This document shows positions 53,116 to 61,550 of a DNA stretch of 64,000 nt, one piece after another. Under the pieces are notes generated by a model. That model did no database searches, was not told the DNA's origin, and saw only the letters and a program-made list of their open reading frames with translations. The first letter of the stretch is position 1. Every line of letters starts with the position of its first letter. The translations under genes and the position numbers were made by a program. This DNA is from G963704535 sp963704535 (GTDB taxonomy: Bacteria; Chloroflexota; Chloroflexia; Chloroflexales; Roseiflexaceae): contig OY969916.1 of the NCBI GenBank assembly GCA_963704535.1, forward strand, positions 10,292,001-10,356,000, given 5' to 3'.

Positions 53116-53865
53116 TCAGGTTGGCGAGCGGAGGTTGATGGTAATCTGAAGCTGGGGGAGCGCGGCGTACGGGATGCTGTGGAAGGAAGCGCAGCCGCTC
53201 GAGTCGGTGATCGAATCCTTCGACTGGGCCTCGTAGTGTACCGTCACCCGGTGACCATCCTGAGAAAATGGGTCCTGGTCCTGATCAATCACTGTGACTT
53301 TCACCCGGTACAACTGGCGCTCGATGTCGGTCAGCGTGAAGTCTACCGCCACAACCAGGTCGTCCGGCGCTGGGCCTTGAAGCTGATACCTGTAGCCCTT
53401 CGGCGGCATCTTGCCCTCTGGGAAGGAGCTGTTCTCCGTCTCCGGCCCCAGAGAACGGAACTCGCCCGCCGGCTCAAGCTGTCGCATGGCGATGATGAGC
53501 ATCTCGTTGAACTGAATGAGCAACTGAAAAATAGCTGATCTCACCATATGTGCGACCGCAACGAGGTCGCCAGGGTGAGCGGGGGTAGACCAGGGCGGGA
53601 GGTAGGAGAGGTCGGGCACGGGGATCGGGTCTTCCTGTGCGAGCGCGCTCGTATACATATCGTCGAGGAGTTGGAGCAAATCCCCCAGCTCCTGACGGCA
53701 GGCGGCGCAACCGTCGAGGTGGGTCTCCAGGGGATTCCACTCCAGGCTACTGGGATCGCCCTGGAGACAGGCCATCGCGAATGGCGGGAGCTGGCTGCGG
53801 AAGTGTTCGTGCCCATCGCCCCCCTGAAAGTCTCCTGGCATAGCGAACTCCCATTGCTTGTTCAT
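53116..53865 (-). CDS. zinc-finger anti-sigma-factor-like protein
   Basis: The protein has 249 residues. The first 60 residues hold a zf-HC2-type site, ETHLDGCAACRQELGDLLQL (H-x3-C-x2-C), which in anti-sigma factors wraps the cognate sigma. No transmembrane helix follows; a basic/hydrophobic mid region and a C-terminal beta-rich domain follow instead (YRYQLQGPAPDDLVVAVDFT, LYRVKVTVIDQDQDPFSQDG, LPQLQITINLRSPT). So it is a soluble anti-sigma, a form that needs a partner or proteolysis to be relieved. Its ATG overlaps the stop of the sigma gene at 53862 (ATGA), which indicates translational coupling. Confidence 0.75.
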   Translation of the reverse strand: MNKQWEFAMPGDFQGGDGHEHFRSQLPPFAMACLQGDPSSLEWNPLETHLDGCAACRQELGDLLQLLDDMYTSALAQEDPIPVPDLSYLPPWSTPAHPGDLVAVAHMVRSAIFQLLIQFNEMLIIAMRQLEPAGEFRSLGPETENSSFPEGKMPPKGYRYQLQGPAPDDLVVAVDFTLTDIERQLYRVKVTVIDQDQDPFSQDGHRVTVHYEAQSKDSITDSSGCASFHSIPYAALPQLQITINLRSPT

Positions 53866-54833
53866 TGGCCATGCTCCCTCTGGATCTCAGGTCGCTGCTC
53901 GAAGGCGCTTGCCGGCACGTGCCCAGGTATGAGCTGCTCTTCCTCGGCAAGCGCGCAGAAGCCAGGTTCATTGCGTAGGCGCTTGAGCCCGCGGCAGTAG
54001 AGCACCCGCACATTCTCGACCGTCATTTGCAGCCGCTGTGCGATCGTGGTGTAGCTCAGTTGCTCGATCAGGCGCAGCCAGACGACATGGAACTGAATGC
54101 GGGCGCGTGGGTATCGCTCGATCGCCTGTGTGAACAGGTGCCTGATGTGCGCCTGCCGCTCTTCTCGCTCGATCCGCAGGACTGGATCGTACGTTCCATT
54201 GGTGTCGGGAAGGGCGTCGATGGTTAGATTGGCGGTGGTTGGCTGGTCCTCGCTTATGGTGAGGGTGACCCAAGGCCGCGTAACCGTGCGCCACTGGCGT
54301 ATCGCGTTTCTCATCTGTTGGAGGGCGATCGCCAGGAAGGCGCTGGTGACGCGCACCCCTGGCGATACCATCGCATCCTGGCTCGCCACCAGCCGGAAGT
54401 AGAGCTCGGCCATGACGTGGTAGGCTAGCTCCTCGCGCTCGTCGCGCGCGAACTCGGGCGCCCAACGGTAGGATGCCCGGAAGAGGTAGCGGAACAGCTC
54501 GTCGTAGGCCTGCCGCTGTCGCTCCTCGTCGGTCCTGTCCGCGTAAGCGGCGTAGAGAGTTTCGGAGTACACGTGCAGGGCCGCACCCTCGATCGAATCG
54601 CCCTGTACGCCGGCGCGGCGCGTACGCCATGGCCGCTCAGGTTGCGGAAGCGCTGTATCCCTGCCCGGCGCCTCAGGTTGAGGCCCCTGCTTGGCGATGA
54701 GCAGCGCCTGTACCTGTCGTGCCAGCTCGTTGATGTCGAGTAGACGCCAGCCGTTGCGCTTGCACATGCCTGCCATCGCCGTGTGTACGACCGCCCGGTC
54801 AGGGTATACCTCGTGTTCGCTATCGGCCATCAT
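53862..54833 (-). CDS. ECF-like sigma factor coupled to the anti-sigma gene
   Basis: The protein has 323 residues. Region 2-like segment: YDELFRYLFRASYRWAPEFA, then ELAYHVMAELYFRLVASQDA. Region 4: WLRLIEQLSYTTIAQRLQMT-VENVRVLYCRGLKRLRNE. The region between is long, with a 60-residue N-terminal extension containing ELARQVQALLIAKQ. Starts at 54833 and 54830 follow GAGGAAG. The stop overlaps the anti-sigma start. It shares length and order with the sigma factor at 52120. This pair together with the metalloprotease and CHAT gene forms the block discussed in the findings. Confidence 0.75.
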   Translation of the reverse strand: MMADSEHEVYPDRAVVHTAMAGMCKRNGWRLLDINELARQVQALLIAKQGPQPEAPGRDTALPQPERPWRTRRAGVQGDSIEGAALHVYSETLYAAYADRTDEERQRQAYDELFRYLFRASYRWAPEFARDEREELAYHVMAELYFRLVASQDAMVSPGVRVTSAFLAIALQQMRNAIRQWRTVTRPWVTLTISEDQPTTANLTIDALPDTNGTYDPVLRIEREERQAHIRHLFTQAIERYPRARIQFHVVWLRLIEQLSYTTIAQRLQMTVENVRVLYCRGLKRLRNEPGFCALAEEEQLIPGHVPASAFEQRPEIQREHGQ

Positions 54834-54947
54834 GGGCTCGCTTCCTCTGCTGTGAAGCTCGACGGCTCTCTCTCTACAGAGATAAGGAGCGCAAATGTGC
54901 CAATGCTTTCACTTCTTGTAAAGGCATCAGAAAATGTAAAGCGTCCC

Positions 54948-55000
54948 GGCGTGAAACGTGATGCGTGAGGGCCTTTCACGTTTTACGTTTCACGCGCGTC
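54948..55000. repeat. GTGAAACGTGATGCGTGAGG / TTTCACG inverted repeat
   Basis: GTGAAACGTGATGCG faces CACGTTTTACGTTTCACGCG. Same family as 2827-2881 and 33720-33812, next to the following MITE. Confidence 0.6.
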
Positions 55001-55010
55001 AGAGTCCCTA

Positions 55011-55126
55011 AGACAAGGTTTCGGAAGGCGCCATTCCACTTTACAATGTGAGAGGGGGAGACTGAGGGGCTGCCCCCTCAAACCCCCTTTTTTCTCAGAA
55101 CTGTAAAGCTCCCAAGAACCTTGCCT
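55011..55126. repeat. family A MITE, full copy (116 bp)
   Basis: AGACAAGGTTTCGGAAGGCG ... CTTTACAATG ... GGGGGAGACTGAGG ... CAAACCCCC ... CTGTAAAG ... AACCTTGCCT. It lies between the sigma gene and the metalloprotease gene. Confidence 0.82.
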
Positions 55127-55169
55127 AAGACGAGGTTGGAGGTTGCCCTCTCACCCCCCCTTTTCCTGT

Positions 55170-57296
55170 CTAGCTTTTGACAGAGAACAGCCGATAGTAC
55201 TCAACCCGCAAGCCGAGCGGCGGGGGATCGAGCACCAGGTTCGGCGCCGTTTCGTCGTTGATAGGCGTGGCGACGTAGAAGTTCCCGGCCGGCAGGTAGG
55301 TCGGCAGCGCCTGCCACGCCTGGCGCTGCTCGTCATAACGATGGATCACCAGATCGCTCCCGTCGTCGAGTCCGTCGTTGTCGTAGTACATCACGATCGT
55401 GGGATGGAGCTTCGCTGTGTCGATTGCAATATTGGCGGCGACGCTGAACAAATAGCTGGCCGGGCGGCCAGGAGCGTTCTCCTCAAAGCCGGCGTAGTTG
55501 CGGGTGGTGACGATGCATGTCTTGTAGTCATCCTCGTTTTCCGAGCCGGGCTGCGGAACGTTATCCATCCCAGAGAAGATCATCAGGTTGCCATCGGACG
55601 AGCCGGCGCTGATCGGCGCGCCTGGGCTGCGAACGGTCGTGGGCGGGTTTCCACCATACGAGAACTCGGCGATCCAAAGCTTGCGTTCGGCCGCTTCGCC
55701 CCACTGGAGCGCAACGGTACCGTCCATGTGCTTGATCGGCTGATCGCTTGTCTCCTGGCCCCCGTATATCCGCTGGTTCGCCTCCCGTTTGAGCAGCTCC
55801 ACCGCATCGGCACCGGGCGAGGCGAGCCAGACCTTGAACGTGTCGGGGACGTTGCCGGCGGCCACATGCACTTGCACACGCATCTCAGGCCAGGTAAGCT
55901 GTTGGCTGCTCGGCAACACCGCGATCACCGGCATGCCGGAGATGTCCTGTTTCGCCCAGGTGACCTGGCCGGCAAGGGTGGCCTGCCTGCCCTCAAGTGT
56001 GCCTGTCGGTGCAGGTCGGCCCCCCCACTGCTGTGGCTTGTTCAGACCAACCGCCAGGAGCTTATCACCCTGCTGCGCGCCGAGGAGTTCAAACTCGGCC
56101 ATCGTAGCCTGCCCGTTGGCTTTGGCCGGCTTTGCGTAGTCTTCAAGGCAGCCCTGGGCGGTGATCCGTAGTGCCTCACCCTGCTCGCCATCAGCAGGTG
56201 TGTAACGGTAGGAGTACAGCCAGCAGTTGTCGAGTGCGATCTCATTGACAGGACACAAGAGCTCTTCTCCACCAGCGCTGATCGTGAGGTCGTCGGTGTG
56301 GAAGAAGCAAGGCAACGCTACCGGGAAGCCACTGGGGCCAGAATTGCCGGACAGCAGCTTCTCCCTGATGCCGGGGTACAGTTCCTCGACCCGGTTCAGC
56401 ACGCGGTTCCGCAATTGTGTTACCTCATCCGGTTCCCCGTCTGCCTCGGGCGGGAGCTTGCGCTGGAGCGGTACCAGTTCGTCTGCGTCGAGTGTCTCCA
56501 TCAACGTATGCTGCGCGACACTGATGCGCGGTATGACGATCGGCACACCCCAGGCCCGATTCTCGACCAACTGCTTGCCTTGCGTCATAACTCTTAGGGT
56601 GGCGTCGATATACTCATCGTGCAGGCCCAGCGCATAGTGCGCCCACTCGTGGGCGATGGCACGGTAGCCGGTGTTCTCATCCCAGGGCAGCAGAATATGA
56701 CGGTCTTTTCGCCAGATCCCACGCCCGAGCCGAATCGGCGAGAACTTCTTGGGGTCGACCAGGCCCCTGACCATACTACGCGGGTGGAAGCGGTTGGAGG
56801 CCAAAATTTGGATGTCTGCCTGGTCCAGGTACTTTCGGCTGGCGAACACGACCTGGCCGAAGGCCATGCCGCCATTGGTGGCGTCGTAGAGCACGTCGGA
56901 GGTGGCGCTCAGCGCGCGCATGAGCCCGTCGATGGTTCGAGCGGTGGGCTGCCACTCCAGCGCGACGATCACATTGAACAGATAGACGACACCTTCGGGA
57001 AGCAGCTTGTCGCCGGTCAGCGTCTGCGGCTTTACTTCGTTGGCGACGGCAAGCTTGAAGCGCCTGTAGCGCTCGTTCAGTTTGAAGGGCGGTGTGCCTG
57101 GAAGATGCGGGAACGCCGGCGTTTCGACCTTCGTGAGCCTGATCCGATCGATGTCATCGCCAAACACACGAGGGGTCTGCACTGCGCCAGCCGCGCCCTG
57201 CTCATCCTCCAGCGTGATGCGGAAGTGTTCGAAGAGTTCGGAATTGGCGCCGCCGATCCGCTTGATCAGTCTCGTGAGAAGCTGGTGCGTTTCCAT
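55170..57296 (-). CDS. large metalloprotease with CLCA-like HEWAH...DEY motif
   Basis: The protein has 708 residues from the ATG at 57296. Residues 216-229 read HEWAHYALGLHDEY: a HExxH zinc site followed by GLHDEY, the arrangement of CLCA-type metalloproteases (HEWAHLRWGVFDEY in the animal family). The N-terminal 200 residues and the C-terminal beta-rich part (about 440-708, including MYYDNDGLDDGSDLVIHRYD) are not recognised. No signal peptide is visible, so it is probably cytoplasmic or released without Sec. The CHAT gene at 57407 is divergent from it with a shared 110-base promoter region. Substrate unknown. Confidence 0.72.
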   Translation of the reverse strand: METHQLLTRLIKRIGGANSELFEHFRITLEDEQGAAGAVQTPRVFGDDIDRIRLTKVETPAFPHLPGTPPFKLNERYRRFKLAVANEVKPQTLTGDKLLPEGVVYLFNVIVALEWQPTARTIDGLMRALSATSDVLYDATNGGMAFGQVVFASRKYLDQADIQILASNRFHPRSMVRGLVDPKKFSPIRLGRGIWRKDRHILLPWDENTGYRAIAHEWAHYALGLHDEYIDATLRVMTQGKQLVENRAWGVPIVIPRISVAQHTLMETLDADELVPLQRKLPPEADGEPDEVTQLRNRVLNRVEELYPGIREKLLSGNSGPSGFPVALPCFFHTDDLTISAGGEELLCPVNEIALDNCWLYSYRYTPADGEQGEALRITAQGCLEDYAKPAKANGQATMAEFELLGAQQGDKLLAVGLNKPQQWGGRPAPTGTLEGRQATLAGQVTWAKQDISGMPVIAVLPSSQQLTWPEMRVQVHVAAGNVPDTFKVWLASPGADAVELLKREANQRIYGGQETSDQPIKHMDGTVALQWGEAAERKLWIAEFSYGGNPPTTVRSPGAPISAGSSDGNLMIFSGMDNVPQPGSENEDDYKTCIVTTRNYAGFEENAPGRPASYLFSVAANIAIDTAKLHPTIVMYYDNDGLDDGSDLVIHRYDEQRQAWQALPTYLPAGNFYVATPINDETAPNLVLDPPPLGLRVEYYRLFSVKS

Positions 57297-57406
57297 AGAT
57301 CCTGCCTTTCTGCGTGTCATACACTGAACCAGGAGCGTATTTACAGCGAAAGCGCGCCGTAGTAAGATGAGCTATTGTGATCTTGAGCGGGTGAGGCTGT
57401 GCGCTA
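57297..57406. promoter_or_regulatory. shared divergent promoter region
   Basis: This 110-base stretch must hold the promoters of the metalloprotease (-) and the CHAT gene (+). TAAGAT at 57363-57368 could be a -10 for the CHAT gene, and GGTGAGG lies about 10 bases before its ATG. Confidence 0.4.
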
Positions 57407-60136
57407 ATGCCTGAGTTACCCGGACACCTCGACGATCTGCTCCGATGGTGCGCGATTCTGCGCGCCTTCGACGCCGAGACACTCGGCGCGCTGACGGGAG
57501 CCACGGCGGTCGATATCCAGATGCTGCTGGATCGCGGCCAGCTTGTGCCCCTGCCCGGAGCACCGGCCCGCTACACCAGCGCGGGCGCCGACCGCCAGGC
57601 AGCGCTGATGCGCCTGCGCTTGGAGCGCCCGCGCGATGAGATCGATCTGCACGCTCACGCATTTCACCACTATGTCCTACGGTTACAATCTCGCGGTGCA
57701 GGTGGCAGGCAATCAGTGGATGAAGAGGAGAGTCTGTACCACCTTGGCGCTCTGCACGATCTGTTCATTGAGTATATGGAATGGGACTCGATTATTTCAT
57801 ACACTTCTGTGCTCCGCGAGATCGAAATGCTGTCGCCGCGCATCGTCCGGTCCCTGGAGTTCTATGAGGCCTACACCGAGATGCGCACCACCGATCCGAC
57901 CGCAGGCGCCGTTCGGCTTGAGCAACTGCTTGGGCATGCGAACCTGGAGCCGGAGCTTCAGGTGCGGGTACTGCATGCCGTCCATATCGTCTATGTCTAC
58001 CAGTCACGTTACGACCAGGCACTCAAGCTGCTCAAGGCCGCCCGGCGCATCGCCCGCGCACTTGGGGATCTGCCCAGGCGCAGCTACCTGGTGCTCTCGA
58101 TCGGCCAGATCTATAACGATCTCTACGATCACCGGCGCGCGCTGACGTTGAGCCGGCTCAGTCTACGCTTGGCTCAAGAAAGCGGCGCATTCTACCGGGA
58201 GATCCACGCGCGCTACGAGGTCGGCAGCAATGCGATGCAGCTCGGCCGCTGGGACGAGGCGCTAGCGGCACTTGACGCCGTAGAGGAGTCCTACCGGCGC
58301 CTGGGGATGACGCGGCGGATCGCGATGGTCCTGTGGGGCAAGGGCATGATCTACCAGGTGAATGGCGACACCGAGCGCTGTGAAGCGGTCTTCACCGAGG
58401 CCCTGGAACTCGCGCGGGTGCCGGAGAGTTACAACATCCTGGCCGCGATGGATATCCTGATCGGGCTTGGGCTGCTGGCGCAGACGCAGGGCGACGACCT
58501 GCGGGCGCTCGCTCGTTTCGGCGAAGCGATCGAGCTGACGCGCGAGTATGAGCTGCGGCATTGGCAGCCGCTCCTGCACGCGCGCGTCGCCGGAATCCTG
58601 GCGCGGAGCGGCCGGCTTGCCGAGGCCGAGGCCCTGTGGCGCTCGGCCATCAACGCCGTCGAGGCCATCCGCAGCGACATCGAGCTAGACGTCGTTCGCG
58701 TCAGCCTGTTCGGCACAACCCAGTACATCTTCGAGTCGTTCGTGCTGTTTTTGCTTGAGCAGAATCGACCGGACGAAGCCTTCGACTATGTCGAGCGTGC
58801 GCGCTCACGAGCGTTCCTGGATCTGCTGGCGCGCCGCCCGCCTGAGCCCCAGGCCGACGCCGGGCCGGTACAGGTCTCCGATGCACTTCAGACCAAGCTG
58901 GCCTCCTCCAAGCCGGCGACCCTGGCTCAGGTTCAGCGCCGGCTCGCTCCCGGCGAAGTCGTGCTGGAGTATTTCACGACCGGCGTGCGGCCTGCCGGCG
59001 ACCACTGGGTGAACAAGATCCCCGACCACAACCGTGTGCTACGGCAGACGGTGCTCCCGCATCCGGCGGCCATCCTATTCATCGTCGCCCACGATCGGAT
59101 CGATGTGCAGCGTCTGGTCGGCAGCGACGGCGCGCGGCGCGGCGGGCGTGGTCAGGCCCAGGCGCCGGTAGACCTCGACCCGGACAAGCTGCGGCCCTCC
59201 AGCCAGAGCGACGATCCAGTGCTGGATATGCTGCGGCTTGAGAGCCGGATCGACTGGCTTTCTCAGCGCCTGCTCGCGCCGGCCGAACCCTGGCTCCAGG
59301 GCAGCCACCATGTCTTCATCATCCCGCACGGGCCGCTGCACTACGTGCCATTCCTGGCGCTGCGCCGCGCCGACGGGCGCTACCTGCTGGATCAGGATGG
59401 GCCGATCGTCACATTCGCGCCCAGCGCGGCGGTGCTGCTCCACACGCTCGCCGCTCCCCGCTCCACCCGCCGCGATAGCCTCTCGATCGGCTATAACGGG
59501 CCGGCACGGAATTGGCTGGAGCATGCCGAGCATGAAGCTGCTGTGATCGCCCGGACGATCGCCGGCGAGGCGTGGGTCGGACCGGAGCCGAAGAGCCGCC
59601 GCCTCTTGAGCCGGCGGCAACTGCGGGTGCTACACATCGCGGGCCACACGATCTACGATGGGAAGCGCGCATACACTGCGGCGCTGCATCTGGGTGAGGA
59701 GGATGTGCTCGACGCCGGAGCGATCCTGCGTACGCAGGGCCGGCTCTGCCAGGCCGAGCTGGTGACGCTCAACTCGTGTATGAGCGGGTTCAGCAGCGTC
59801 GTCGCGGGCGATGAGCTGTTCGGCCTGCAACGGGCGTTTCTCTACGCAATCGCGCCGACCGTCGTGTGTACTCTGGCGAAAGTGCGCGACCGGGTCGCGT
59901 TGCTGGTGATGGTGCAGTTCTATACCCGGCTGCTCCACGCGCCGGGGCCGGTGGTCAGCCCTGCAGCGGCTTTGCGTGACGCGCTCGTCGCAGTGCGTAC
60001 CATGACCCGCGACGAGGTCAATGCTACGCTGGAGCGCTACGGCTACCCCGGCCTCCCCGAAGGTGGGCTGCCATCTGACCGGCCGTTCGCGCGGCCGGAG
60101 TACTGGGCGCCGTTTATTCTGATCGGTCGCCCGTGA
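57407..60136 (+). CDS. wHTH - TPR - CHAT protease
   Basis: The protein has 909 residues. An N-terminal winged-helix-like segment (LLRWCAILRAFDAETLGALT, VDIQMLLDRGQLVPLPG) is followed by TPR-like helical repeats (120-520: ALKLLKAARRIARALGDLPR, IGQIYNDLYDHRRALTLSRL, LGRWDEALAALDAVEESYRR). A CHAT domain ends the protein (about 560-909) with catalytic His747 (VLHIAGHTIYDG) and Cys791 (LVTLNSCMSGFSS). HVFIIPHGPLHYVPFLAL is typical of CHAT. Architecture resembles TPR-CHAT proteases such as Csx29 of type III-E CRISPR, but there is no CRISPR array. It is probably a signal-activated protease; candidate substrates lie next door. Confidence 0.85.
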   Translation: MPELPGHLDDLLRWCAILRAFDAETLGALTGATAVDIQMLLDRGQLVPLPGAPARYTSAGADRQAALMRLRLERPRDEIDLHAHAFHHYVLRLQSRGAGGRQSVDEEESLYHLGALHDLFIEYMEWDSIISYTSVLREIEMLSPRIVRSLEFYEAYTEMRTTDPTAGAVRLEQLLGHANLEPELQVRVLHAVHIVYVYQSRYDQALKLLKAARRIARALGDLPRRSYLVLSIGQIYNDLYDHRRALTLSRLSLRLAQESGAFYREIHARYEVGSNAMQLGRWDEALAALDAVEESYRRLGMTRRIAMVLWGKGMIYQVNGDTERCEAVFTEALELARVPESYNILAAMDILIGLGLLAQTQGDDLRALARFGEAIELTREYELRHWQPLLHARVAGILARSGRLAEAEALWRSAINAVEAIRSDIELDVVRVSLFGTTQYIFESFVLFLLEQNRPDEAFDYVERARSRAFLDLLARRPPEPQADAGPVQVSDALQTKLASSKPATLAQVQRRLAPGEVVLEYFTTGVRPAGDHWVNKIPDHNRVLRQTVLPHPAAILFIVAHDRIDVQRLVGSDGARRGGRGQAQAPVDLDPDKLRPSSQSDDPVLDMLRLESRIDWLSQRLLAPAEPWLQGSHHVFIIPHGPLHYVPFLALRRADGRYLLDQDGPIVTFAPSAAVLLHTLAAPRSTRRDSLSIGYNGPARNWLEHAEHEAAVIARTIAGEAWVGPEPKSRRLLSRRQLRVLHIAGHTIYDGKRAYTAALHLGEEDVLDAGAILRTQGRLCQAELVTLNSCMSGFSSVVAGDELFGLQRAFLYAIAPTVVCTLAKVRDRVALLVMVQFYTRLLHAPGPVVSPAAALRDALVAVRTMTRDEVNATLERYGYPGLPEGGLPSDRPFARPEYWAPFILIGRP

Positions 60137-60273
60137 GGTGGGCCGCCAAAGGGCTTCGTGATTTTGAGAAGCGTGGTATCATATTCGTCCAGGTAGATGA
60201 TGGGCCTCAAGGACTACTGCGCAGGAGGCCACTTCACATCGCGGCATGGGCGAATAGCCCGCGAGAGGTGGAT

Positions 60274-60888
60274 ATGACGATAATCCCTGATACGGCAAGC
60301 ATCGTGGTGCGGGCGAGCCACGTCCCTGGCCCGCCTCAAGGCCAGTGGACGTATGAAGATTATACGAAACTGCCTGATCTCGACGGCTACCACTATGAAA
60401 TTATTGGCGGAGTGCTGTATATGGCCCCAGCACCGATCCCGGAACACGAGCGCATCGCCATGCTGATCGGCGCACGACTTGTCGCCGCAGTGGAAGATAC
60501 TGGATTGGGACAGGTCTTCGGTAGTCCAGATATCGACGTCGGCCTTACAACCTTGCGTCCTGATGCGGCTGTGGTGCTGAACGAGCATGCCAATATCGTC
60601 GCCGAGAAGCGGCTGATTGGCCCGCCGGATCTAGTCGTTGAGATCGCGTCTCCGAGCACAGCCGCCTATGACCGCGATCCTGATGAGGGGAAGTGGGGCG
60701 CGTACGCGCGGATCGGCGTCGCCGAGTATTGGATCGCCGATCCGGTCCATCGGAGCATTGAGGTCTTGGTGCTGGAAGAGGATACCTACCACTCGCTCGG
60801 CACCTTTCACGGCGATGATCGCCTACCCTCACGCGTGCTGCCGGGTATCACGGCGCCGGTACATCGCTTCTTTCCGCGCGATGCATGA
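60274..60888 (+). CDS. Uma2-family (DUF820) putative nuclease
   Basis: The protein has 204 residues from the ATG at 60274 (GAGAGG upstream); the longer frame from 60133 has no ribosome site. Core: WTYEDYTKLPDLDGYHYEII, GGVLYMAPAPIPEHERIAML, DIDVGLTTLRPDAAVV with the catalytic Asp, and LVVEIASPSTAAYDRDPDEG-KWGAYARIGVAEYWIAD with the E..K arm. A paralogue lies at 43643. It follows the CHAT gene by about 137 bases. Confidence 0.87.
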   Translation: MTIIPDTASIVVRASHVPGPPQGQWTYEDYTKLPDLDGYHYEIIGGVLYMAPAPIPEHERIAMLIGARLVAAVEDTGLGQVFGSPDIDVGLTTLRPDAAVVLNEHANIVAEKRLIGPPDLVVEIASPSTAAYDRDPDEGKWGAYARIGVAEYWIADPVHRSIEVLVLEEDTYHSLGTFHGDDRLPSRVLPGITAPVHRFFPRDA

Positions 60889-60892
60889 TGTA

Positions 60893-60977
60893 TGGCGTCC
60901 GGGCGGCCACGGGGTCCGGGCGGCCACGGGGCGGCTACGGGGCGGCCACGGAGGGACCGCCCTACAGGTGCTCGGTT
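60893..60977. repeat. GGGCGGCCACGGGG tandem repeats
   Basis: The unit GTCCGGGCGGCCACGGG and shorter GGCGGCTACGGGGCGG variants recur four to five times, then GGGACCGCCCTAC. The block replaces the 3' half of the 1-phosphofructokinase gene. Confidence 0.65.
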
Positions 60978-61427
60978 CTGCGGCAGGCTCCCGGCCAGCA
61001 CGAACCAGGCCCCATCTAGCCCCAGCAGTGTTTGAAACAATGTGGCGAGCTCGGCGGGCGTGGGCGCTTGGCCGGGGAAGTTGATGTCGGTCGTCTGCCG
61101 CTGGCTCGGATCGACGATCTTGATACCCACACGCGTCTGCCCGGCGATGCACACGAAGCGATCGGCGATCCGCTTCTGCTCGAATAGCGCCGTGAAGGAG
61201 GCGTCGTTCTCGCGGCCCAGGAACCCGCTCACGGCGACACTATGCCCGGCGTCGGCCAGCACGGCGGCAACATTGACACCCTTGCCGCCGGGATTCTGCT
61301 GCATCTGCTCGACGCGGTTGACCGTGCCGACCGCAAAATTCGGGATCGTGACGGTCTGGTCGATCGCTGGGTTCAGCGTGACCGTCACGATGTCGACACG
61401 CGAATCGGGCATCGTGTCATTGCACAT
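60978..61427 (-). pseudogene. truncated 1-phosphofructokinase (PfkB family)
   Basis: From ATG 61427 (or 61412) the frame reads VDIVTVTLNPAIDQTVTIPN, FAVGTVNRVEQMQQNPGGKG, VNVAAVLADAGHSVAVSGFL, DINFPGQAPTPAELATLF, WFVLAGSLPQN. These are the N-terminal 150 residues of fructose-1-phosphate kinase, with the substrate-binding NPGGKGVNVA intact. The C-terminal half, including the ATP-binding GAGD motif and catalytic Asp, is missing: homology ends where the GGGCGGCCACGGGG repeat begins, and the frame only drifts on to 60807. So the gene is inactive. Its 5' side carries a family A/B hybrid MITE. Confidence 0.78.
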
Positions 61428-61446
61428 ACCAACACGCCTTTCCCTT

Positions 61447-61541
61447 TGGCAAGGTTTCAGATAGCGCCGTTCTACTTTACAGTGTGAGTGGGAGAAAACT
61501 GAGTGGGCTGCCCCCTCAAACTCCCCCTTTTCAGACAGCCT
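61447..61541. repeat. hybrid MITE: family A left end, family B right end
   Basis: GGCAAGGTTTCAGATAGCG and CTTTACAGTGTGAGTGGG (family A) lead into the central palindrome, but the right end is CCCCCTTTTCAGACAGCCTC, the family B terminus. It lies between the pfkB fragment and the 61551 gene, next to the stop of the latter. Confidence 0.72.
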
Positions 61542-61550
61542 CATAGAGTT

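Noticed and set aside
52903..61550. Type III-E CRISPR/Craspase locus because of the TPR-CHAT gene
   Set aside because: There is no gRAMP/Cas7-11, no Csx30 or Csx31 recognisable by sequence, and no repeat array; only the TPR-CHAT and sigma parts are similar.
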